Positions 25,181-34,213 of a DNA stretch of 61,458 nucleotides are shown here, piece after piece. Position numbers and translations under genes: made by a program. Source of the DNA: Humibacillus sp. (GTDB lineage Bacteria; Actinomycetota; Actinomycetes; Actinomycetales; Dermatophilaceae). The stretch is from NCBI GenBank assembly GCA_030452985.1, contig JAKDLG010000013.1, forward strand, positions 1 through 61,458, read 5' to 3'. The notes below the pieces were generated by a model. It had not been told where the DNA came from and searched no databases. It saw only the letters and a program-made list of their open reading frames with translations. The stretch's first letter is position 1. Each line of letters starts with the position of its first letter.

Positions 25181-25197
25181 CGCCTGACTTGCGGTGA

Positions 25198-26406
25198 TCA
25201 CGACGGCGGACGCATCACAACCTCGACCGACGGGCGCGAGCGGCGCAGGCTCCGGGTCACGGCCACTGACACGGTCAACGACGCGATCGCCATGACGACC
25301 ATGGCGTGAGCCGCCGCCGTCACCCCCACACCGAGCATGCTGGCCACCGTGCCGCCGAGAAGAGCACCGAGCCCTTGGCCCACCATGAGACCGGTGCTGT
25401 TCAGCCCGAACACCTGGCCGCGTACCTGACCCTCGGTGTGGTCGATCAACCGTTCCTGCAACGGCAGGCTGGCCGCGTAGCCAACCGAGGCGACGAACGC
25501 GATCACGCCGGCGAGCGGCAGAGCGGGCACGAAGACAAAGGCGAGGTAGGGAAGGGCCAGCAGCATGCGCAACGGCCCGATCAGCCTGTCACGCAATGCG
25601 ACCGGAACGAAGCGACCCACCGTCACGTCACCGAGCAGCATCCCGGCGGCAGACGCAGCGAACAGGTAGCCGGCCCGGTCACCGGCGAAGGGAACGTAGA
25701 GCGCCTCACAGCCGACGATGAGACCGTTCGGTACCCACAGCGTCAGGAACACCGGTCGGAGGACCGGTGACCCGAGCAGCCGACGGTTCACCTCGCGGCT
25801 GCGGCGCACCACGCCACCCCCCGACGCTCGCGGGGGGTGGTCACTCAGCCCGAGCCGTACCGTCACGACCGAGATCGCAAGCGCGGCAGCCGAACCGAGG
25901 AAGAGCTCTGCAGTCGAGAAGTGCAACAGCAACAGTCCCGCCGCACCGAACCCGACGATCTGCATCACGCCGACGGCGATGTTGATCGTGGCGCGCCCCA
26001 GGATGAAGGCGTCCGTGGGCACGATGTCGGCCATCAGCGCGATCAGGCTCCCTCCGAGCGCCGACGTGATGAGCGGCGGCAGCCCGAGCAGCACGAACCG
26101 CCAGCCCCAGGGCAGTCCCGGCACCGCCTGCACGAGGTCGGCCACCATGGTGATCGAAGCGGTCAGCACCAGCGCGAGCCGTGGCCGCACGAGGTCGGAG
26201 CCGGAACCGAAGAACGCCTGGCCCACCACACGCAGTAGCGGCGCCCCGAAGATCGACAGGGCCGTGAGAATGGGGGAACCGGTGGCCGCGTACGTGATCG
26301 TGCCGAGCGCGAGGCTGGCCACGGCGAACGAGCCGACGTTGAGGCACATGGCTGCGAACAGCACCCGGAACTCCGCGATGGCGAACAGCTCCCGGTAGGT
26401 CTTCAC
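25198..26406 (-). CDS. MFS transporter
   Basis: A 402-residue protein with about 12 hydrophobic helices. It opens MKTYRELFAIAEFRVLFAAM, a common start for actinobacterial drug-type MFS carriers, and the cytoplasmic loops carry the usual Arg/Asp positions (SDLVRPRLAL). These proteins export drugs or metabolites using the proton gradient. It starts at a GTG (26404-26406), 57 bases from the divergent ArsR-like regulator gene, which is its likely controller. Substrate unknown. Confidence 0.85.
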   Translation of the reverse strand: MKTYRELFAIAEFRVLFAAMCLNVGSFAVASLALGTITYAATGSPILTALSIFGAPLLRVVGQAFFGSGSDLVRPRLALVLTASITMVADLVQAVPGLPWGWRFVLLGLPPLITSALGGSLIALMADIVPTDAFILGRATINIAVGVMQIVGFGAAGLLLLHFSTAELFLGSAAALAISVVTVRLGLSDHPPRASGGGVVRRSREVNRRLLGSPVLRPVFLTLWVPNGLIVGCEALYVPFAGDRAGYLFAASAAGMLLGDVTVGRFVPVALRDRLIGPLRMLLALPYLAFVFVPALPLAGVIAFVASVGYAASLPLQERLIDHTEGQVRGQVFGLNSTGLMVGQGLGALLGGTVASMLGVGVTAAAHAMVVMAIASLTVSVAVTRSLRRSRPSVEVVMRPPS

Positions 26407-26463
26407 CGACCCATCGTGACGACCCGGGGTCCACTCGTCTAAGGTTTCGGGTGGAGGCGAAAC

Positions 26464-27423
26464 ATGGGCACCTGGCAGATCCCGGTCGACCTTCTCGCAC
26501 GGAGCCGGTTCGTGGTCTCACCGCGCATCGAGGCCTGCGCCACGCTGAGCCAGCTCGTGCGGCCTAACGACCCGGCGACCCGTGCCTTCACCGGCGCCCA
26601 CGGTGAGTCGTTCCGCGCCATGCTCGATCGGCATCCCGCTCGGCGCGCCGTGCTCGACCACAGCTGGCGGCCCGGGTGGATCGCCGACTGGCTCTCGCTC
26701 CCGCCCACCGGCCGGGGCCGCGACTTCCCCGACGAGCTGGGTGACGTGCTCGCCCTCGGCGACACCTGGGTTCGCCGCGACCTCGAGCAGACCCACGGCC
26801 CGCTACCGACGATCTTGGGGCGACCGGGTACGGCCCGCCACGCCGCCGATCTGCTGGAGTGGGTGTGGACCCACACTCTGGCCACCGACTGGGCCCGTCG
26901 CGAACGAATCCTGCGAGCCGACATCGTCTCTCGTACGGCCCGGCTCGCCACGCACGGGTGGGCGGCCGTGCTGCGCGACCTCGGCCGAGACCGCGAGTGG
27001 CTCGGTGACGGTCAGCTGCGCATCAACCGCTACGACCTGCCCTCGCGGGTCATCGAGAGTGATGCGGACCTCCTCTTCGTGCCCGTCCATGGAACCTCCA
27101 CCTGGGTCGGCTGGGACATCCCCCATCGGTACGCCGTGTACTACCCCGTCACCGGGGCGCTCGCCCGCGTCGACGGCGCCGCCGTGGACGGGCTCGACCG
27201 CCTGGTGGGAGCCCCGCGCGCTGCGCTGCTGCGGGCCCTGTCGACCCCCGCCAGCACCACGGCCCTCGTCGCGACCACGCGGATGCCGCTGGGCTCGGTG
27301 GGCGGCCATCTCAAGGTGCTGCTCGCGTCGGGGGCCGTGCTTCGGCGGCGCTCCGGCAGAGAGGTGCTCTACTGGCGCACCAGCCTCGGCGACGCCCTCG
27401 TCGCCTCCGACGGTAGCCCCTGA
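26464..27423 (+). CDS. ArsR-like winged-helix regulator (DUF5937 type)
   Basis: A 319-residue protein. The N-terminal 230 residues are the DUF5937-type domain typical of long actinobacterial ArsR-like regulators (IPVDLLARSRFVVSPRIEA at the start). The last 80 residues are a winged helix: LLRALSTPASTTALVATTRM, GSVGGHLKVLLASGAV and a wing RRRSGREVLYWRT. The ATG has GGAGGCG upstream. It diverges from the MFS gene across 57 bases and probably represses it together with itself; the effector is likely a substrate of that carrier. No cysteine metal site is visible in the helix-turn-helix part. Confidence 0.85.
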   Translation: MGTWQIPVDLLARSRFVVSPRIEACATLSQLVRPNDPATRAFTGAHGESFRAMLDRHPARRAVLDHSWRPGWIADWLSLPPTGRGRDFPDELGDVLALGDTWVRRDLEQTHGPLPTILGRPGTARHAADLLEWVWTHTLATDWARRERILRADIVSRTARLATHGWAAVLRDLGRDREWLGDGQLRINRYDLPSRVIESDADLLFVPVHGTSTWVGWDIPHRYAVYYPVTGALARVDGAAVDGLDRLVGAPRAALLRALSTPASTTALVATTRMPLGSVGGHLKVLLASGAVLRRRSGREVLYWRTSLGDALVASDGSP

Positions 27424-27480
27424 GCGGCCCACCCCAGCCAGCTGAACGCAGTGTTCGTGCGTGAAAGCGCTGTAGTAACA

Positions 27481-27929
27481 GTGAGTTCGAAGACGAGCAC
27501 TGCGTTCAGCGCCGGCGTCGCCGCGCTCACCGTCTCCACCGCCGGCGGGCGCGGACCCCTGGCGAATCCTCCCCTGCCGCGTCGACCCGTGTCCCCCTAC
27601 CGAACGGCATCCGGCCGGAAGGGATCGCGTCAGGCCCGGGATGCACCTACTACGTGGACTCGCTCGCCGACGGCCGCATCGTCACGGGTGACGTGCGGAC
27701 CGGTCGCAACGTGCGCGGCACCGGTGGGTCGACGGTGTCAGCCGTGCGCCTGCGCCACTCGCGGGGTGGCTGGAGGGCGAGCTGGATCGGCGACCTGAGC
27801 GACCCCGGCCTCGATGTGCCGTCGACGGCCACGGTCATCGGTCGACATCTCTACGCCGTGAACGCCCGGTTCGGCGCCCCATCGCCCGACAGTGCTCAGT
27901 ACTGGATCAGCCGGCTACCCCTGCGGTGA
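27481..27929 (+). pseudogene. Remnant of a secreted SMP-30/NHL-propeller-like protein
   Basis: A GTG at 27481 opens a signal-peptide-like stretch (SSKTSTAFSAGVAALTV). Near 27590 the coding sense moves to another frame: LPNGIRPEGIASGPGCTYY, then SLADGRIVTGDVRTG, then, without the central propeller blades, DLSDPGLDVPSTATVIGRHL and YAVNARFGAPSPDSAQYW up to the TGA at 27929. First and last parts of the family are adjacent, so about two-thirds of the gene has been deleted, in addition to the frameshift. Intact relatives are secreted propeller proteins of about 330 residues. Confidence 0.55.
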
Positions 27930-28016
27930 TGCCTGCGCCCCGAGCAGGTCAGCAGTCATCAAGAGGTCGCGTGATGCCTGCCGGCCGAGGGCCGTGAGTC
28001 AAGGGCAGGAAGGGGT

Positions 28017-28877
28017 TCACGGCTCGTCCGAGGGTACGAGCAGGCGCCGGACCGAGCCGTCACTCCAGACCGAGCTGCGGTCCACGTAGGGCAGCAGCAG
28101 CCCGGTCAGGCCCACGTCGGCGCGCCCCGCCAGCGCCTCCGAAGCGATTCGTCGAGCCGCGCCTGCCACGAAGTCGGCGACCTGAACCCGGGGGTCGTCG
28201 ACCGAGTCGACGAAGCGCACGCTCAGCCGTTCACTGGCACCCGGGCCGACGAGCACCTTCAGGTGTCGGAGACGCTCGGGCGTGAGGGTCGCCTGCACGT
28301 CGTGCACGACACTGACCGCCCGCCCGTCCTTGCCCTGGCCGCCCCAGAACCCCACCGCGGCGGCCAACGCCGGGACCAACGGGTCGAGCACGACCGACCG
28401 CATAGCGCGGGGCAGGGCCCGCACGCCATCGTTGAAGCCGGCGAGCACCGAGCCCCAGCGCTGCTGCCCCACCACCGCGGCGGCGTCTCGGTGGAGGCCC
28501 TCGGCAACGGCAGACGCAGCCGTGTGCCGCCGGCGACCGGGCGGGTCGAGCTGCTCGACCAACAGGACGGTGAGGTGGAAGGCCTTCTCGGTCAGGTGGA
28601 CGTGGGCCTGACCCGCCAGTGGCCCGGTGGGGTCGAGCAGCCACTCGAGCACCCGCCGGTTCTGTCGACGCAGGATGACGCTCGCCTTGATCTCGTTGGC
28701 CGGCGAGCGGGCGTCGACCCGAACCCGGTCGATGCAGGCCAGGGCGGTGGCCCGGTCGATCGTGACGCTCGCGTGTGCGAAGACGTCGGTGCTGCCGCCG
28801 ACGAGCTTCTCCCCCTCCGAGCCTGACTCGTCGCAGGCGATCTCCACGACCCGGCGGTGCTGCGTGGTGGAAGCCAT
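28017..28877 (-). CDS. DUF3800-like protein
   Basis: A 286-residue soluble protein. The opening VVEIACDESGSEGE resembles the acidic DESG motif of DUF3800, and DPRVQVADFVAGAARR near residue 240 matches the family's conserved Q-x-ADxxAG block. DUF3800 proteins have an RNase-H-like fold with acidic residues and are suspected nucleases, often near mobile or defence genes, but no activity is established to my knowledge. The ATG at 28875-28877 follows a G-rich stretch (GAGGATGGGGG). It is monocistronic, with an SMP-30 remnant downstream. I see no partner gene that would make it a defence system. Confidence 0.65.
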   Translation of the reverse strand: MASTTQHRRVVEIACDESGSEGEKLVGGSTDVFAHASVTIDRATALACIDRVRVDARSPANEIKASVILRRQNRRVLEWLLDPTGPLAGQAHVHLTEKAFHLTVLLVEQLDPPGRRRHTAASAVAEGLHRDAAAVVGQQRWGSVLAGFNDGVRALPRAMRSVVLDPLVPALAAAVGFWGGQGKDGRAVSVVHDVQATLTPERLRHLKVLVGPGASERLSVRFVDSVDDPRVQVADFVAGAARRIASEALAGRADVGLTGLLLPYVDRSSVWSDGSVRRLLVPSDEP

Positions 28878-29040
28878 CCCCCATCCTCGCCCCTCACCGG
28901 CACCACGGGGGTTAGAGCCGGCGCTGGGGGCAGCAGCAGGTGCCCGCCCGGGCCGGCAGCACGGCATCCGCCCCTCGACCGGCGACCGCGGACGCCGGCA
29001 GCGACCGGCTAGGCTCGCTCACCGAACGCAGGCGAACGGA

Positions 29041-29069
29041 CGAACCGACGAACCGACGAACCGACGAAC
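29041..29069 (+). repeat. Tandem 8-bp repeat upstream of a small membrane protein gene
   Basis: Three perfect copies of CGAACCGA followed by a partial fourth lie 18-47 bases before the start of the next gene, between any promoter and its ribosome-binding site. A related CGAACGGA precedes them. Copy-number change would alter 5' leader length or promoter spacing. Confidence 0.8.
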
Positions 29070-29087
29070 GATACTCAGGGAGCATAC

Positions 29088-29624
29088 GTGACCTCATCGG
29101 CAGAGCTCGTGGCGCAGGTGCGCCAGACCGCGGCAGGTTCGCCCTACGTCGTCACCGACCAGCCCTACGGCTTCGACCTGACGATCGACATCGTCGACGC
29201 GACGTGGGTCACCCTGCTTCGCGTCAACCACATCGACCGGGTCTACACCTACCAGGTGCGTCTCGACGAGCCGAGGCAGCGGATGACCATCACCGACGTG
29301 GCCAACACGGTCGAGTGGAACGCCGGGCTCGGAGCGGCGCCGACCCTGCGCGCCCACAAGAGCGTGCAGAAGGGCCGCGTCTATGAGTTCTCCTCCCACC
29401 AGGAGCTCGGGCTCGACGCCGAGACCGGCGAGGTGGGCAAGGTGGTCGACTACACCTTCACCGCGGGTGAGGGGCGCGACCTGATCCGTGGGGCCGCCAG
29501 GGATGCCGGCTGGTCGGAGGCCATGGGACGCGAGCAGAAGATCGGGCTCTACGTCGGTCTCGGCGTTCTCGGGGCGCTCGTGGTCGTGGGGCTCGTGGTG
29601 GCGGCCGTCTTCATCATCCGTTGA
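29088..29624 (+). CDS. Hypothetical protein with C-terminal membrane anchor
   Basis: A 178-residue protein. The N-terminal 150 residues are soluble and rich in beta-strand-like segments (FDLTIDIVDATWVTLL; RVYTYQVRLDE), with a central basic patch (AHKSVQKGRVYEF). One hydrophobic helix near residues 155-177 (IGLYVGLGVLGALVVVGLVV) ends the protein, suggesting a tail-anchored form facing the cytoplasm. The GTG at 29088 follows GGGAG. I do not recognise the family. It stands alone, with the 8-bp tandem repeat in its leader. Confidence 0.7.
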   Translation: MTSSAELVAQVRQTAAGSPYVVTDQPYGFDLTIDIVDATWVTLLRVNHIDRVYTYQVRLDEPRQRMTITDVANTVEWNAGLGAAPTLRAHKSVQKGRVYEFSSHQELGLDAETGEVGKVVDYTFTAGEGRDLIRGAARDAGWSEAMGREQKIGLYVGLGVLGALVVVGLVVAAVFIIR

Positions 29625-29869
29625 CCGGTCGACCCAGCGAGCGGTGAGCCCTCCTGTGGCAGCAGCACCCCGTGTCTACGTCGACGCCGCTCGGGCGGCC
29701 ACCGCTCGCACGAGGCCGCAGTCGACACTCGGTTACCGTCACGGCGCGAATGGTGTAAGCGGTGAGCAGGAGGGCTGGCGCGTGATCACCCTCACGAGCG
29801 AATGCCGCCTCCGGTCAACCGACTTCGGCATCGCCGCGTCGGCCGACTGATAATCGACCATCGCCGGGC

Positions 29870-30182
29870 TGCCCGCCGGTTTCGCTCTGCTGTCGATCCT
29901 CTTCCCGCTCGACCACGAGACGACCCGCTCCAGCGACAACGACGACCCGTCGAACTCGGATGCCGTCGTCACCTACGTGCGCCCGTTCTTCGCGCTGCTG
30001 ATCCTGGCCTTCACCCACGCCGTGCTGGCGGGGCGCACCGGCGAAGGCCCGCCGGCTCCGCGATGCAGTTCAGCAGCGCCCTCGACCTCGAGCGCCTCAG
30101 CACCGGTGGAGCACCTGGCGCTACTGGTCGGTGACGGTCACCAGTGTCGGATTCGCGGTGGCTGCCTGGATGGGCCGCTGAA
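29870..30182 (+). pseudogene. Remnant of a small membrane protein
   Basis: After in-frame stops, one frame reads LPAGFALLSILFPLDHETTR, an acidic loop, and RPFFALLILAFTHAVLAGRT. Coding sense then moves to a frame with DLERLSTGG and finally to WRYWSVTVTSVGFAVAAWMG ending in TGA at 30182. Three membrane segments in three frames indicate decay of one gene. No initiation site is left. The family is not recognised. Confidence 0.45.
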
Positions 30183-30183
30183 G

Positions 30184-32076
30184 CTACTGTCCGGCCGGCG
30201 AGGTACGCCGCGTTCTGACCGTGAGCCCGGCCGTCGAGAACGCCAGACCGACGAGCACCCCTAGGGCGATCGCCACCATCGTCGTGGTCGTCGTCGTCAG
30301 CGTTCGGAGTCCGTACGTGTCACCGTCGAGGATGGTCGTCACCCCTACGAGGCCGAGCGCGCCAGGGACCAGGAGCCAGAAGGCGGGCATGAAGCTGACC
30401 AGCGTTGGTGGGCCGGAGGGCTGGCGCGATACGAGCACGGCAACCGGCGTCATGACCGCCGCCCCGACGAAGGCCGATAGCACGCCACCGAACAGGGCGT
30501 CGCCGATGACCTGCGCCCCGTAGGCGACGTAGAGCACCAGCAGGATCCACCCGAGTGAACCGGCCCGCGCGCACTGGCCGAGCACGATCCCCACCCCGAA
30601 CACACCGACCGCGATCCACGGGGCAGCCGGCCCGAGTCCGACGCGCGCCTCGCTGAGGTCGATCGCCGGGATGCCGACGAGGGCGGCCGCGGTGGTGATG
30701 CCGAGTGCCAGAAGCAGCAGCTGCATCGCTCCGGCGGCGAGCCGGGCCGCGCCGGCGATCATCTGACCGGTCGCCAGCTCGAGCACCGCGGTCGTCAGCA
30801 GGGCCCCGGGCAGCAGCGTGACGAGCGGCGCCACCAGCGTGGGGAGGATGCCGATGTCGAGCCCGGCCCGGGCCAGCAGAAAGACGGCGGTGGCGACGCT
30901 GAAGGTGGCGGCAACCGTCAGCAGCACCCTGAACTTCGGCTCCACCCGGCCGCCCACGTGCAACAACGCCCCGACCAGTCCGCCCAGCACGGCAGCGACC
31001 CCCACTCCGAGCCACGAACCACCGAGGAGTACCGCGAGGGCGATCGACGAGAGCATCTGGCCGATCAGCTGCTGAGGTCGCGTGAACGGGGGCGGGAGCC
31101 GGCGCAGATCGAGCAGGGCTTGCCGCGCTTCGTGGGGCGTGGTCTCGCCGCGCCGGGCGAGACCCACCACCTCGTCGAGCTCCTCGATCTGGTGCAGGCG
31201 CAGGCGCCGGTCGCCGGTGGACACCGCGCCGGTGCTCGGCTGGCTGCCCCTCTGCGCGGAGACGAACAAGGCCGTGGGTAGGGCGATGATCTCGGCATCC
31301 TGCAGACCGTTCACCGCGGCGATGTCCTCCAGCGACGCGCGCACCGAGGCGACGTCGTAGCCCGAGTCGATCAGGGCCTCCCCTGCCGAGATCATCAGCA
31401 GCAGCGCGTCGCCGACATCGTCGTCAGCCGTCGGGGGTGGGTCCTGCCGCCCACGTTCGGTCGCCGCCGTGGCTCCCTCAGTGGCTGCCCTCGTGGCTGT
31501 TGCCGACGTTGCCGATGTCGGCTCAGTGGATGCCGGATGCCGGCGGGTCAGTCGAAGGAGGGTGAGCCCGGACAGCACCAACACGACCAGCGCGATCACC
31601 AGCGAGCGCACCGAGACGCTCCGCGTCGACCGGATCGCGGGCGTCTCGGGCCGGATGATCGAGGTGGGCGTGACCGCCGGCGCCGTGGTCGCCGACGATC
31701 CGGTCGTGTTCGACGGGGTGGGCAGTGTGGTCGGAGTCGCGACGGTTGCTGTGGGCGTTCCGACGACGCTGGTCGCGCCGACGGGTGGTTCGATGGTGCC
31801 GGTGACCGAGCCCTCCGGTTCGGTAGGGCCCGTCCGACCCGGCCCGGTATCAGCGACTCCGCTCGGAGGTGTGTCCGCCTGCTTCGCGCCCGAGGCGGGC
31901 GTCGGCGGAGGCGTCGCCTCGGCCCGCCCGTCCACGATCGTTGCGAACGCAGGGGCCCGCGCGGACGCGGCCAGAGCCGACGCCATCAACTCGGAGGACG
32001 CCAGACCCAGCCCGAACGTCAAGAACAGCGTCGCACCCGCGCCTGTCAGAACGCACCGAACCGCCCAGCGAGTCAT
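30184..32076 (-). CDS. thrE: ThrE-type threonine/serine exporter family protein
   Basis: A 630-residue protein. A signal-anchor-like helix (VLTGAGATLFLTFGLGLASS) is followed by an approximately 110-residue Thr/Pro/Ala-rich segment that probably lies outside, then a second helix (VRSLVIALVVLVLSGLTLL). The cytoplasmic DUF1212 part includes ADDDVGDALLLMISAGEALI and GYDVASVRASLEDIA, and about ten further helices complete the fused DUF1212/DUF3815 carrier seen in Corynebacterium ThrE. It exports threonine and serine by proton antiport. The ATG at 32074-32076 is chosen because the hydrophobic anchor follows it closely. The long disordered outer segment is unusual. A run of six Thr residues occurs in the last membrane region. 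The gene lies 100 bases downstream of another carrier gene. Confidence 0.85.
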   Translation of the reverse strand: MTRWAVRCVLTGAGATLFLTFGLGLASSELMASALAASARAPAFATIVDGRAEATPPPTPASGAKQADTPPSGVADTGPGRTGPTEPEGSVTGTIEPPVGATSVVGTPTATVATPTTLPTPSNTTGSSATTAPAVTPTSIIRPETPAIRSTRSVSVRSLVIALVVLVLSGLTLLRLTRRHPASTEPTSATSATATRAATEGATAATERGRQDPPPTADDDVGDALLLMISAGEALIDSGYDVASVRASLEDIAAVNGLQDAEIIALPTALFVSAQRGSQPSTGAVSTGDRRLRLHQIEELDEVVGLARRGETTPHEARQALLDLRRLPPPFTRPQQLIGQMLSSIALAVLLGGSWLGVGVAAVLGGLVGALLHVGGRVEPKFRVLLTVAATFSVATAVFLLARAGLDIGILPTLVAPLVTLLPGALLTTAVLELATGQMIAGAARLAAGAMQLLLLALGITTAAALVGIPAIDLSEARVGLGPAAPWIAVGVFGVGIVLGQCARAGSLGWILLVLYVAYGAQVIGDALFGGVLSAFVGAAVMTPVAVLVSRQPSGPPTLVSFMPAFWLLVPGALGLVGVTTILDGDTYGLRTLTTTTTTMVAIALGVLVGLAFSTAGLTVRTRRTSPAGQ

Positions 32077-32177
32077 GCGTGCAATCCTGCTCTCTGGGCT
32101 GTCAAACCGGCGGGGCCGCGTGGCAGGTGACAACCGGCCCAGGCCGCAACGGGTCGATCTGCCCGGCTCGACCGGCG

Positions 32178-33413
32178 TCAGCCGGTGCCGATCCGTCCGG
32201 CGATGATGCTCGTGATCACGACAGAGGTGATCGTCACCGTCGCGAAGCCGGCGATGATCATCTTCGGCAGGATCTCGTGCTCGATGGCTGCGACCTCCTC
32301 GGGCGACTCACCGGCGCCCTTGGCCGCTTCCTGCGAGAGGATCATCGTGCCCGGGAAGCCGAAGAGCGAGGTCAGCCCGATCGAGACCGACATCGGGATG
32401 CTGTAGCCCAGCACCTTACCGACCAACGCCGAGAAGATGGCGATGCCGGCCACCCCGAAGACGAACACGATCAGCAATGGGAACGCGAGCTCGGCCACGT
32501 CGGAGGGCTTGACGGTGGCCAGCGGGGCGAACACGAGGATCATGATGGCCAGCATCATCAGCCCGAACGCGTCGATCCCGGCCAGCGCCGACGGTTTGAA
32601 GATGCCGGCCGTGCGCAGCCCGATACCGAAGAGCAGGGCCACGACGAAGGTGTTGAGCACCCCGTTGGTCAGGTTGTTGATCCCGAGGCTCACCAGCACG
32701 ACGATCCCGATGCAGAACAGTGTTCCGGGCGTCGTGAGCAGGGCGGCCGGCAGCTTCGACCGCGGGCCGGCATCCGCCGTGTCCTTCACCTCCACGGGCG
32801 CAAGGTTGCCGGCGCGGTACTCACCCTTGAGGCGGGCGGCCTCTCGCCGCAGCAGCAGCGAGGTGATCGGAAAACCGACCAGGCCCTGCAGGGCGGCGAT
32901 GAGCACGGGGAAGATCGCGATGCTGGTGAGGCCGATGCCGAGGGCGGCCTCCTGCACGATCAGCACCGAGATGGTGCCGCCGCTGAGCGCCCCCGTACCC
33001 GCCACGACGAAGTCGATTCGCTGGGCGAAGCCGTCGGCGGCACTGCCACTGATCCTCGGGCCGAAGAGGAACCCGGCCAGCAGCAGGGCCAGCCCGATGC
33101 CGACGACGGTCGACACCCCGATGAGGAACGTCTTCCACTGCGCCTTGAAGTCGTCGAGGCTGATCATCGTGCCGAGGTGCACGATGATGAAGCCGACCAC
33201 GACCCCCGCGAGACCGAGCAGGCTCGAGCTGGCGAGGAGGTCCTCGGGGAAGAAGCCGGTCAGAAACCCGATCAGGAAGATGATCGAGGCCACGAAGAGC
33301 GACGACAGCAGCGACTTGGTCCTCTTCGCCACGTAGTCACTGATTGTCCAGACCAGCATGACGATGGTGAAGGCCAGGATCGGGTTGATGGGTGAGCTCA
33401 CACTGGGCATCAT
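32178..33413 (-). CDS. Ion/carboxylate carrier-like integral membrane protein (GltS/DUF819-like)
   Basis: A 411-residue polytopic protein with about eleven hydrophobic segments arranged as two halves, each with a glycine-rich re-entrant-like stretch (VAGTGALSGGTISVLIVQEA; GLTSLFGFPGTMILSQEA). This two-fold plan is that of sodium/glutamate symporter (ESS) and DUF819-type carriers. Start is one of two adjacent ATGs at 33408-33413; no strong ribosome-binding site precedes them. It is divergent from the DUF1269 gene and upstream of thrE. A role in amino-acid or organic-acid transport would fit thrE, but the substrate cannot be read from sequence. Confidence 0.65.
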   Translation of the reverse strand: MMPSVSSPINPILAFTIVMLVWTISDYVAKRTKSLLSSLFVASIIFLIGFLTGFFPEDLLASSSLLGLAGVVVGFIIVHLGTMISLDDFKAQWKTFLIGVSTVVGIGLALLLAGFLFGPRISGSAADGFAQRIDFVVAGTGALSGGTISVLIVQEAALGIGLTSIAIFPVLIAALQGLVGFPITSLLLRREAARLKGEYRAGNLAPVEVKDTADAGPRSKLPAALLTTPGTLFCIGIVVLVSLGINNLTNGVLNTFVVALLFGIGLRTAGIFKPSALAGIDAFGLMMLAIMILVFAPLATVKPSDVAELAFPLLIVFVFGVAGIAIFSALVGKVLGYSIPMSVSIGLTSLFGFPGTMILSQEAAKGAGESPEEVAAIEHEILPKMIIAGFATVTITSVVITSIIAGRIGTG

Positions 33414-33551
33414 CCGGCGTGGGCGACACGGCTCGACTCACCCCGAAAGGGTGAGCGGCCCATCGGTCGGATCTCACCCGTTGCGGGTGAGGCGGAACGC
33501 CCGTCCGCTTTCTAGGTTCGGGTTCATCATCATCACGAGTATGGAGGACCA

Positions 33552-34037
33552 ATGGGAACCCTGACCGTTTGGAAGTTCAACACCGCCGACGGCGCGGACG
33601 CAGCGGAGCGGATCCTGATCGACCTGTCGAAGCAGCAGCTCATCAAGGTCTCTGACGCCGCTGTTGTGAGCTGGCCGGAAGGCAAGAAGAAGCCGAAGAC
33701 CCGCCAGGCCAGCGACATGACCGGGGCCGGGGCGCTCGGTGGCAGCTTCTGGGGTCTGCTCTTCGGGCTGCTCTTCTTCGTGCCGCTGCTCGGCATGGCC
33801 GTGGGCGCCGCCATGGGGGCCCTGGCGGGGTCGCTCTCCGACGTCGGGATCAGCGACCACTTCATCAAGGAGGTTCGCGAGAAGGTCACGCCCGGAACCT
33901 CGGCCCTCTTCGTGATGACCTCGGATGCCGTTCAGGACCGGGTGGTCGAGGCCTTCGCTCACGCCGACCCCGAGCTGCTGGCGACCAACCTCAGCAGCGA
34001 GCAGGAGGCCAGCCTGCGCGAGGCCTTCGCAGACTGA
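33552..34037 (+). CDS. DUF1269 domain membrane protein
   Basis: A 161-residue protein: an N-terminal alpha/beta domain (LTVWKFNTADGADAAERILI), a glycine-rich hydrophobic hairpin (LGGSFWGLLFGLLFFVPLLG then MAVGAAMGALAG), and a C-terminal domain with KVTPGTSALFVMTSD, the DUF1269 hallmark. The family is of unknown function; the Gly-rich hairpin is similar to glycine-zipper membrane segments. The ATG follows GGAGG at 33545-33549. Divergent from the carrier gene across about 140 bases. A very strong hairpin follows its stop codon. Confidence 0.85.
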   Translation: MGTLTVWKFNTADGADAAERILIDLSKQQLIKVSDAAVVSWPEGKKKPKTRQASDMTGAGALGGSFWGLLFGLLFFVPLLGMAVGAAMGALAGSLSDVGISDHFIKEVREKVTPGTSALFVMTSDAVQDRVVEAFAHADPELLATNLSSEQEASLREAFAD

Positions 34038-34044
34038 GGGTCCA

Positions 34045-34095
34045 CGCAACCACTCATCTGCCCCCGGTTCGCGCGGGGACAGGTGAGTTGTTGCG
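34045..34095 (+). terminator. 22-bp stem hairpin downstream of the DUF1269 gene
   Basis: CGCAACCACTCATCTGCCCC plus CG (34045-34066) pairs with 34074-34095 across a seven-base loop, with two mismatches and one T-G wobble. It starts eight bases after the stop codon. There is no U-run after it, so it may act with another factor or stabilise the 3' end. Confidence 0.6.
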
Positions 34096-34213
34096 TTCCG
34101 GCCGCCGTGCACGCCGAGGCACCCCGCGCGGGTGCTTCAGGCAGGACCGCCTGATCCGTGGTGGTGGGCGTGGCGCAGACTCCTGGTAGCAACGCTCGCT
34201 CGAAGGAGATCAG

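Noticed and set aside
30220..33395. Plus-strand frames of up to 508 codons opposite the ThrE and carrier genes
   Set aside because: They are mirrors of two membrane proteins, with Asp/Arg/Gln-rich translations and no domain.
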